NCBI GenBank assembly: GCA_020054175.1
Contig: JAGVLR010000058.1
Location: 1-6,076, forward strand
Source: Candidatus Dadabacteria bacterium
Lineage (GTDB): Bacteria > Desulfobacterota_D > UBA1144 > Nemesobacterales > UBA2774
Direction of reading: 5' to 3'
Length of the DNA stretch: 6,076 nt
Below the pieces are notes generated by a model that was given only the letters and a program-made list of their open reading frames with translations, did not search any database and had not been told where the DNA came from. The first letter of the stretch is position 1. Each line of letters opens with the position of its first letter. Below are positions 1-4,232 of the stretch, in pieces. The position numbers and the translations under genes were made by a program.

Positions 1-510
1 GACGCCCAGAAGGTGATCGAATCTCGCGGCAAGAGAATAATGAACGACGGCGTCGACTCCAAGAAAATGCGAAACATACAGATGCAGGGCATAATCGCCG
101 AGCTTCCAATCGACCTTGAAGGCAAGGACGTCAGCACAGGGCTCGAATTTTACGATAAAAAGCTTCTCTCGACGGCTCTCATACTCTCGGCAAACGATTC
201 TTTCCAGGAGCTTGAATACCAGAACATGCTGAATAAGTACCTGACCGAAACTTACGGCAATCCCGCAAGCTCGGACAGCATGCTTTACTTCAAAACGTGG
301 ACGTGGCATATTCCGGACGTGAGAATCGTTCTGCATACGAATACGCGCGACCATACCGTCAAAATGGAATATACCTACGAGCCGGTAAACCAGGCCAAGC
401 GCGAGGACGAGCTGAACAAGCTTCGCGGCACCGAGGAGTCGGACCCCGCGAGGGAAATGTTCATAGACGGCAATTACAGCAGGCCCAAGGGATATAACGG
501 ATTATTCTGA
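1..510 (+). CDS. Unrecognised protein, C-terminal part (5' end outside window)
   Basis: The frame is open from base 1 to the TGA at 508-510, so the gene begins upstream; 169 residues are visible. The GTG at position 13 is an internal codon, not a convincing start, because no Shine-Dalgarno can be seen in the few bases before it. I do not recognise the family. The visible part is hydrophilic with no membrane segment. It has a helical stretch ending in a YGNP turn (about residues 84-87), then a Trp-x-Trp strand (FKTWTWHIPDVRIVLHTN) and a second strand (TVKMEYTYEP), suggesting a small alpha/beta domain. A charged tail rich in Glu, Lys and Arg follows. Codon use is GC-rich and resembles the other host genes. 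It converges on the lipoprotein gene with only 31 bases between stop codons, and no terminator hairpin is visible in that gap. Confidence 0.8.
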   Translation, partial: DAQKVIESRGKRIMNDGVDSKKMRNIQMQGIIAELPIDLEGKDVSTGLEFYDKKLLSTALILSANDSFQELEYQNMLNKYLTETYGNPASSDSMLYFKTWTWHIPDVRIVLHTNTRDHTVKMEYTYEPVNQAKREDELNKLRGTEESDPAREMFIDGNYSRPKGYNGLF

Positions 511-541
511 TTCCCTGACGCCGTGATAATCTGAAGACCCT

Positions 542-1051
542 TCAATACCTGGTGCATTTCTTGACCTCATCCAGGTTTTCGTGCCCGCTCGAAAGAATTC
601 CGTACGCATGAGCCCACTCGTGCTCTAAAAGCGGCAGAATCCCTTTACGGTTAAAAGCCTTGTAGCTCACGATTATAAGCGTGTTGCCGGGGTCGTACTC
701 GCCGTTACACCGCCCCCTGTGGTAAACGCATGTGAACGTTCCGTGGACGACCGCGATCAGGTAGTCCGACGCTTCCTTTCCTTCGTCCGTTATCCCGAAA
801 CATTCGCTGAACGCCGTGAACCGGAAGTCGATTTCTTCGAGAAGACCGCCGTTCTCAGGCGCGGCGTTCGGCGCGACGCCTACCATGAACCCGTAGCGCG
901 GCGTGGTTTCGTAAGGGAGCTTTCGGAGCTCCTCTCTCGAAAGCTCTTCGGGGTTCATTATGTCTGTAAACCTGCCCATGTTTGCGCAGGACGCTGCGGT
1001 CAGTGAAAGTGCGAGAGTCACGATGAGCCTCGCGAGGTGCGTTCTTTTCAT
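542..1051 (-). CDS. Putative lipoprotein with HExxH zinc-metalloprotease-like motif
   Basis: A protein of 169 residues. Seen: a basic start (MKRTHLAR), a hydrophobic stretch at residues 9-20 and a lipobox-like TAASC with Cys22, so export and lipid attachment by signal peptidase II is likely. Position -3 is Ala rather than the usual Leu. Near the C terminus is HEWAH (H144, E145, H148), the zinc-binding and catalytic signature of gluzincin/metzincin proteases. It is followed by Gly151 and H157/E158. The metzincin third ligand would sit at residue 154, which is Ser, so H157 or E158 are the nearest candidates. Four further cysteines (84, 108, 115, 166) could form disulfides outside the cytoplasm. 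The remainder resembles no family I know. Inference: an envelope-anchored peptidase, or a protein that only keeps the motif. The ATG at 1051 is preceded by no clear Shine-Dalgarno. The gene stands alone, divergent from the F420 reductase gene. Confidence 0.82.
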   Translation of the reverse strand: MKRTHLARLIVTLALSLTAASCANMGRFTDIMNPEELSREELRKLPYETTPRYGFMVGVAPNAAPENGGLLEEIDFRFTAFSECFGITDEGKEASDYLIAVVHGTFTCVYHRGRCNGEYDPGNTLIIVSYKAFNRKGILPLLEHEWAHAYGILSSGHENLDEVKKCTRY

Positions 1052-1075
1052 AATGTGCGGTGGCTGTGCTTTATT

Positions 1076-1081
1076 ACTATA
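1076..1081 (-). promoter_or_regulatory. Possible -10 element for the HExxH lipoprotein gene
   Basis: On the minus strand these bases read TATAGT (5 of 6 matches to TATAAT). They lie about 25 bases before the ATG at 1051, which would give a short leader of roughly 18 bases. No good -35 hexamer sits at the expected 16-18 base spacing, so this is a weak call based on one element. Confidence 0.22.
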
Positions 1082-1141
1082 CAGGAGGCTGCGCGCTAAT
1101 GCCGGAAGCTTCTTGCGGGCTTTGCCCAGCCTGTTTTATCA

Positions 1142-1147
1142 TATAAC
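1142..1147 (+). promoter_or_regulatory. Possible -10 element for the F420-dependent reductase gene
   Basis: TATAAC (5 of 6) lies 13 bases before the ATG at 1161; TATCAT overlaps it at 1137-1142. No clear -35 is present at the proper spacing. If it is used, the transcript would have a leader of only about ten bases. Confidence 0.2.
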
Positions 1148-1160
1148 GGGGTGTCGAGGA

Positions 1161-1649
1161 ATGCACGAAAAGAAGGACGGCATAGGGAAAAGGCTCCTCG
1201 GGTGGTTCGGGTCGACCCGGCCCGGGGCGTGGACCATGATCAACCTCGCGTCGGTTGTCGATAAACGGCTGATAAGGGCTTCGGGCGGAAGGTTTAATAT
1301 GACGTTCGCGTGGCCGTGCCTTCTCCTTAAGACCACCGGCGCGAAAACGGGAAAGGAGAGGACTATTCCGCTCCTTTACCTGAGAGACGGCGGTAATTTC
1401 GTTCTGATAGCGTCCAAGGGCGGAAACGTGAGGCACCCGGCATGGTACGTAAACCTCAAGGCGAATCCGGAGGTCGAAATCTTCGTCGACGGCGAGACTG
1501 TAAAATGCACGGCCTCGGACGCCGAGGGCGAGGAGCGGAAGAGGCTTTGGGGAAAGGCGGCCGGCGTTTATGACGGTTACGAAAAATACAGGAAGAGGGC
1601 GGGGGAGAGGGAGATTCCGGTTGTGATTTTGACGAGAAAGCACGTTTAA
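1161..1649 (+). CDS. F420H2-dependent nitroreductase/quinone reductase family protein (Ddn-like)
   Basis: A protein of 162 residues, the usual length for the deazaflavin-dependent nitroreductase family (split-barrel fold, the family of mycobacterial Ddn). Family features seen in order: the GGRFN entry to the barrel (42-46), LLLKTTGAKTGKERTIPLLYL (residues 54-73, matching the family pattern LLxTTGxKSGxxRxxPLxY), ASKGGNVRHPAWYVNLKANP (84-103) and the closing strand EIPVVILTR (151-159). Family members use reduced coenzyme F420 to reduce quinones, nitro compounds or other acceptors; the substrate here cannot be told. The frame is open upstream to 960, but that extension overlaps the lipoprotein gene antisense and is not family sequence. 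I therefore place the start at ATG 1161, with CGAGGA immediately before it (spacing unusually tight). The gene is the last GC-rich one before the AT-rich block. Confidence 0.9.
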   Translation: MHEKKDGIGKRLLGWFGSTRPGAWTMINLASVVDKRLIRASGGRFNMTFAWPCLLLKTTGAKTGKERTIPLLYLRDGGNFVLIASKGGNVRHPAWYVNLKANPEVEIFVDGETVKCTASDAEGEERKRLWGKAAGVYDGYEKYRKRAGEREIPVVILTRKHV

Positions 1650-1692
1650 TACTATTTTCTGAAAGACAAATATTTGATCCAACCTTTAGTCT

Positions 1693-1700
1693 GGAGGAGG
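1693..1700 (+). promoter_or_regulatory. Strong Shine-Dalgarno for a TTG leader reading frame
   Basis: GGAGGAGG, a near-perfect anti-16S match, sits 9 bases before TTG 1710. It is much stronger than any site in front of the other genes in the window. It implies that translation begins at 1710 and not only at the ATG of the following large gene. Confidence 0.5.
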
Positions 1701-1709
1701 AAAGAAGAG

Positions 1710-1739
1710 TTGTCTGAAAATAGTTATTCTTTCTATTAT
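1710..1739 (+). promoter_or_regulatory. Possible sigma70 promoter for the AT-rich gene
   Basis: TTGTCT (1710-1715, 4 of 6) and TATTAT (1734-1739, 5 of 6) are 18 bases apart, giving a predicted start near 1746 and a leader of about 30 bases. The region is AT-rich, so chance matches are likely. Use of this promoter would exclude the upstream Shine-Dalgarno and TTG reading frame, so the two calls compete. Confidence 0.28.
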
Positions 1740-1769
1740 TATAAAGTCAAAGGGAATAATAAACTTTGA
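1710..1769 (+). CDS. Short leader ORF, or 5' fragment of the following gene cut off by TGA
   Basis: TTG 1710 opens 19 codons (reading LSENSYSFYYYKVKGNNKL, with Met expected first) and ends at TGA 1767-1769. It has an excellent Shine-Dalgarno (1693-1700). The frame is the same as the 1776-2840 gene: after the TGA come two codons (Trp, Gly) and then its ATG. Three readings are open. It may be a leader peptide coupled to the downstream gene; it may be the true N terminus of that gene interrupted by a nonsense mutation; or the TGA may be read through. Base composition is AT-rich like the downstream gene. No family is recognisable at this length. Confidence 0.35.
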   Translation: MSENSYSFYYYKVKGNNKL

Positions 1770-1775
1770 TGGGGG

Positions 1776-2840
1776 ATGAACATGCGTATAATGGAACTTC
1801 TGAGGCCGATTTTAAATGATGAAGAGATACAGAGAATTCAAAATGCTCCTAAAAAGGATAGGACTCATCCTCTTAAGTCACTATTGAATTTCTCAATGCA
1901 AAACAATAATTTAAACGAAGCAGCATATGTTTATTACAATACTGAATATGCATTTCGTCAAATTTTAGAAAGTCATTTAGACTGGATAAAAAATAATAAG
2001 AATAAATTAGTTGATATAAGTGATTACCGAAACGTCTCTGGTTTCCTAGGTGAAGTTAGGGCCTTGGGTTATTTGGCGGGAGCTGGATATTCAGTAGCAC
2101 CTGTTAACGAGGCTAAAAGCAATACTCCAGAGTTTATTATAGGGGAGAATAATCAAAAAATTGAGGTAGAGGTCCATTCAAAGCAGTATTCGTCTTGTGA
2201 ATCGACTGGCCTAGAAGGATTTTATAATCAGGTAAATGATACGACGAATCGTCCAGGAGTAACATTTAAGGAATATGTAATTACACCATTTGGGAAACCA
2301 AAACCTGGTGAAAATATAGCAGAAAATTTTATCAGCAAAATTGCTTCCATAAAAGAGGATGAAAAGCAATTAAGTGATGATAAAACAAGCATTCTGTGGT
2401 TGGATTTTCAAGATGAAATATGGCAATCGTTTTCTCTAAGAGACCACATATTACCTATCACGACTAGCCAAGGAATGTATTATTCCGGGTCATTATGGTA
2501 TGCCTTTTATGGCGTAAAGGGATTGCCTATTTTGGGAAAATACTTAATAGAACCATCACCCGATAAAGGCTTTGTTATGATGAGGCACGAAGGTAGATTT
2601 AGCAATACGTCGAATATGGATGCCTGCATCATGTGTTTTCCGAAGGATACGGTCATTTTCGAAAACCCGAATTCTGAAAATCCACTACCCGAATGGTTTT
2701 TTGAAAAGATACATCGAATAAGATGGCTAGATATTACCTATTCTTGGATTAATTGGCCGGAAAGAAGACTAAAAGAACGCATAGACAATGAAATTATGCG
2801 CATTGAGGCACTTCACTCGAAAAAACAGACAATTACATGA
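1776..2840 (+). CDS. AT-rich orphan protein with PD-(D/E)XK nuclease-like core (putative)
   Basis: A protein of 354 residues with no family I can name. Residues 87-137 resemble the core of a PD-(D/E)XK nuclease: a helix with G92-E93 in FLGEVRALGYL, a GYSV strand, then P118-E119-F and a strand IEVEVHSKQ (129-137). The expected pattern is D...(D/E)xK; here E119 would replace Asp, E132 is the acidic residue, and the Lys position is His134 with a Lys two residues on (K136). Activity is therefore doubtful. The N-terminal 80 residues look helical. The C-terminal half (205-330) is rich in aromatic residues (ILWLDFQDEIWQSF, SGSLWYAFYG, PEWFF, WINWPERR). No membrane segment or signal peptide is seen. 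ATG 1776 abuts the GGGGG at 1771-1775, whereas ATG 1782 (Met3) has that G-run 6 bases ahead and may be the better start. Codon use (AGA, ATA, TTA, AAT) is unlike its neighbours, indicating recent transfer. No partner gene is visible. Confidence 0.85.
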   Translation: MNMRIMELLRPILNDEEIQRIQNAPKKDRTHPLKSLLNFSMQNNNLNEAAYVYYNTEYAFRQILESHLDWIKNNKNKLVDISDYRNVSGFLGEVRALGYLAGAGYSVAPVNEAKSNTPEFIIGENNQKIEVEVHSKQYSSCESTGLEGFYNQVNDTTNRPGVTFKEYVITPFGKPKPGENIAENFISKIASIKEDEKQLSDDKTSILWLDFQDEIWQSFSLRDHILPITTSQGMYYSGSLWYAFYGVKGLPILGKYLIEPSPDKGFVMMRHEGRFSNTSNMDACIMCFPKDTVIFENPNSENPLPEWFFEKIHRIRWLDITYSWINWPERRLKERIDNEIMRIEALHSKKQTIT

Positions 2841-2871
2841 TTGGATCCTTTTTATTTTCCTGATAAGTGTC

Positions 2872-2886
2872 ATTGTTTCTAACAAT
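2872..2886. repeat. Small perfect inverted repeat after the AT-rich gene
   Basis: ATTGTT-TCT-AACAAT, six-base arms and a three-base loop, 31 bases after the stop codon of the AT-rich gene. No T-run follows on either strand, so it is not a standard intrinsic terminator. It may stabilise the 3' end of the transcript or simply reflect AT-rich sequence. Confidence 0.4.
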
Positions 2887-2909
2887 CGATTATAGAGTAC
2901 TATAAATCG
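2887..2909. repeat. Second inverted repeat, adjoining the first
   Basis: CGATTATAG and CTATAAATCG can pair around an AGTA loop, nine base pairs with one bulged A (2906). It starts one base after the previous inverted repeat ends. No U-tract follows on the plus strand, which argues against a typical terminator. It lies within the last part of the AT-rich block and could be an operator, a processing signal or a junction relic. Confidence 0.4.
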
Positions 2910-2929
2910 GTAATAGCTGGTTGAACTAT

Positions 2930-2962
2930 AAAAAAGGGGGCGGACCTTTCGGCCCGCCCCCC
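2930..2962 (-). terminator. Intrinsic terminator of the 3315-2998 gene
   Basis: Read on the minus strand this is a very GC-rich stem with arms GGGGGCGG and CCGCCCCC, plus an inner CC/GG pairing around a short loop, followed directly by six T (2935-2930). It lies about 36 bases after the stop codon of the small exported protein gene. On the plus strand the hairpin has no T-run after it, so it should work in the minus direction only and does not serve the AT-rich gene. Confidence 0.88.
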
Positions 2963-2997
2963 GTGGTTGGTATCATTCACCCGTATGGAGAGTGATT

Positions 2998-3315
2998 TTA
3001 TTTGTAACCTGAAGACGTCCCCATGAGTTTCTTGATGGAGGACGCGTGGCCGTTCTCGGAAGCCACACTCACCTTGTCACCGCTCTTAAGCCCTGTGGCC
3101 ATGGGAGGGTCGGTGATCTGGAACGTCTGAACCTTCCCGTTCTTGTCCTTGAGCGTAAGGCTGTGCTCGCTGATGGTCGTTATCTGCCCCATCGTTACAT
3201 GGGGCTTCGCAGCGGCCTGCTGCATGGAATTTCGCGTAGCGGCGAAGGAAGTCACGCCTCCCGCCAGGAGCATAAATACCATGAGTATGTTTCCGATTTT
3301 CTTTAATCTTGTCAT
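2998..3315 (-). CDS. Small exported beta-rich protein (DUF5666/DUF1344-like)
   Basis: A protein of 105 residues. Residues 1-26 form a Sec signal peptide: basic MTRLKK, hydrophobic core ILMVFMLLAGGV, and a cleavage site near SFAA. The mature part of about 80 residues holds a single small barrel-like domain built from GQITTISEHSLTLKDKNGKVQTFQITD (residues 43-69) and GLKSGDKVSVASENGHASSIKKL (75-97). This repeats the pattern of DUF5666/DUF1344-type proteins, in which a turn such as SGDKV links strands; the family assignment is by pattern only. The probable location is the periplasm and the function is unknown. The start at ATG 3315 is supported by GGAGG at 3326-3330, ten bases ahead. The gene ends in a strong intrinsic terminator. 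A Ser-rich gene lies 105 bases upstream on the same strand, but co-transcription is not evident. Confidence 0.85.
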   Translation of the reverse strand: MTRLKKIGNILMVFMLLAGGVTSFAATRNSMQQAAAKPHVTMGQITTISEHSLTLKDKNGKVQTFQITDPPMATGLKSGDKVSVASENGHASSIKKLMGTSSGYK

Positions 3316-3387
3316 TGTCGTTAAACCTCCGTTTATGTTTTATTGGCCGTACCGAAACCGTTAAATGACGCAAAGGGTCCGGCGGCC

Positions 3388-3399
3388 TTGATATGTCAA
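3388..3399 (-). promoter_or_regulatory. Near-palindrome overlapping a perfect -35 hexamer
   Basis: The plus strand reads TTGATATGTCAA, a 12-base sequence symmetric apart from one pair. On the minus strand it contains a perfect TTGACA (3399-3394), about 80 bases before the ATG at 3315. No convincing -10 follows at 16-18 bases (CCCTTTG occupies that place), so the promoter is incomplete by eye. If it is used, a regulator binding the dyad would block the -35. Confidence 0.25.
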
Positions 3400-3420
3400 T
3401 TCGGCTGCAAAAACGTCTTC

Positions 3421-3816
3421 TCAGGAGAGCTGCGGAGGTGATCTTAGCGGTGAAAAGCCGAAATGAGATTCATACTTAAACGGATTGACCGGTATTCGTA
3501 TCGAATACGAATACGTGCTTGACGAGCCGGCGAATACATAACCCGCGGAGGAATCGGAAAGTCTGTCGAACGAGTTCCCCGCAGAATAGCCGCTTCTGTT
3601 TTCATCGCGCGGGTCCGAGCTGGCTGCGTATTGCCCCGCATGCGCATTCCCGTGCTGGGAGATCGAAAAAGACTCTTTGGAAGAGGCCCTGTTTTCGCCG
3701 AAGCCGTCTATGATATAGCTTCCGCAAACGAAAAAAGCGCCTGCAGACAGCAACAGAAAAATAGACTGTCTGGTAATCGATCCGGCTGCATTATCGCTTG
3801 CGGAAAATGTCTTCAT
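3421..3816 (-). CDS. Serine-rich single-pass membrane or exported orphan protein
   Basis: A protein of 131 residues from ATG 3816 (MKTFSASD). The frame is open 17 codons further to ATG 3867, but neither start has a good Shine-Dalgarno; a weak AAGAAGAG lies about 14 bases before 3816. A hydrophobic stretch (residues 19-36, IFLLLSAGAFFVCGSYII) would be an uncleaved signal anchor, with about 95 residues outside. That part is low complexity and rich in Ser, Gly, Tyr and Asn, with a basic, Pro-containing tail (SPLRSPPQLS). No catalytic motif is visible. Codon use matches the host and the frame is free of stops on this strand. Opposite-strand frames are shorter and less protein-like, so it is probably real. 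Its last part encodes a perfect DNA inverted repeat (3492-3514). It is a 3' neighbour of the Fur-box-bearing stretch and could be under its control through a leader of about 230 bases, but that is inference. Confidence 0.5.
   Translation of the reverse strand: MKTFSASDNAAGSITRQSIFLLLSAGAFFVCGSYIIDGFGENRASSKESFSISQHGNAHAGQYAASSDPRDENRSGYSAGNSFDRLSDSSAGYVFAGSSSTYSYSIRIPVNPFKYESHFGFSPLRSPPQLS
3492..3514. repeat. Perfect 10-base inverted repeat inside the Ser-rich gene
   Basis: GTATTCGTAT and ATACGAATAC are exact reverse complements separated by CGA. In the coding frame they specify the Tyr-Ser-Tyr-Ser-Ile-Arg-Ile run near the C terminus of the Ser-rich protein. The hairpin has no T-run on either side, so it is not an intrinsic terminator. 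Confidence 0.6.
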
Positions 3817-4232
3817 ATGACGAAATTCTCTTCTTACAAATAATAGTCTACGAGCCGTCCCGGCCATATCAAGGATAATTTTGCTGCGGAGAAAGAATGC
3901 AGCTACACCCGGAAGATTTGCATGTGCATTTTTCTTTGTTCCCGGGCTCGAAACCAGGCCTTAAGGATATTTGCATCTACAGAATTTCTGCGACCTGTAT
4001 TAGAACCTCGACGCAAGACTTTGCGATTTCTCGACAATTCTTCGGCGAAATGATAATTATATTATTGATATTCATTATCGATATTCGCGGCGCTAAGCTG
4101 TTCATGGTAGCGTCGTTTCTCGGATCGGGCGATGCGGCGTCTTCATTCCGGGGGCGCCGCATATGTTCCGCTGATCAAATATAGAGGGCGAGGGTAGAGG
4201 GAGCTTCTTAAAAACGGTTACTCTTCGGGCGG
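3817..4232. other. Long non-coding stretch with Fur-type operator and small hairpins
   Basis: About 415 bases between the Ser-rich gene and the ABC ATPase gene, without a convincing coding frame. The frames of 95 (+) and 61 (-) residues crossing it lack Shine-Dalgarno sequences and protein-like composition. It holds the Fur-like boxes (4051-4080), a hairpin CGCAA-GACT-TTGCG (4012-4025) flanked by two CTCGAC copies (4007-4012 and 4030-4035), and an 8-base inverted repeat ATGCGGCG/CGCCGCAT (4132-4139 and 4155-4162) with a 15-base loop. CGGTTA occurs twice close together near 4215-4235, overlapping the ATPase stop codon. No terminator with a T-run is visible for the ABC operon. The presence of an operator without an obvious gene suggests an untranslated leader or a small RNA. 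Confidence 0.55.
4051..4080. promoter_or_regulatory. Two abutting Fur-box-like sequences
   Basis: TGATATTCATTATCG (4066-4080) matches the 7-1-7 Fur pattern TGATAAT-N-ATTATCA at 12 of 14 positions. The 19 bases at 4061-4079 match the classical 19-base box at 15. The preceding 15 bases (TGATAATTATATTAT) begin with a perfect half-site, so two dimers could bind side by side. Promoter-like hexamers overlap: TATAAT on the minus strand (4061-4056), and TCGACA (4031-4036) with GATAAT (4052-4057, 15-base spacing) on the plus strand. Fur with ferrous iron would cover them, giving repression when iron is plentiful. The nearest minus-strand gene starts 235 bases away. The site is 3' of the ABC operon and cannot be its promoter. 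Confidence 0.6.

Noticed and set aside
960..1160. A 67-codon N-terminal extension of the F420-dependent reductase from ATG 960
   Set aside because: It overlaps the start of the lipoprotein gene antisense, adds residues not typical of the family, and family-like sequence begins after 1161.
1077..1682. A 201-codon open frame on the minus strand
   Set aside because: It is antisense to the well-supported F420 reductase gene, is Pro/Arg-rich with no domain, and reflects GC-rich codon structure.
1769..1819. A 16-codon frame starting at ATG 1769 and overlapping the TGA of the leader frame
   Set aside because: It is very short, in a different frame from the large gene, with no family-like content; the TGATG overlap is probably chance.
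2930..2962. The GC-rich hairpin as terminator of the AT-rich plus-strand gene
   Set aside because: On the plus strand the T-tract is missing; the A-run lies before the stem, so the terminator points to the minus strand.
3945..3962. A tRNA T-arm-like GGTTTCGAGCCC on the minus strand
   Set aside because: The flanking bases do not form a 5-bp T stem, and no acceptor, D or anticodon arms can be found at the right distances.
3977..4162. A 61-codon minus-strand frame crossing the same region
   Set aside because: It has no ribosome site, composition typical of chance, and runs straight through the Fur-like boxes and the 8-base inverted repeat.
4132..4162. The ATGCGGCG/CGCCGCAT inverted repeat as terminator of the ABC operon
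   Set aside because: No T-run follows the stem in either direction and the loop is long; kept only as a structural note.
3897..4184. A 95-codon plus-strand frame with a hydrophobic IIILLIFII stretch
   Set aside because: The hydrophobic run is just the translated AT-rich Fur-box segment; there is no Shine-Dalgarno and the rest is not protein-like.
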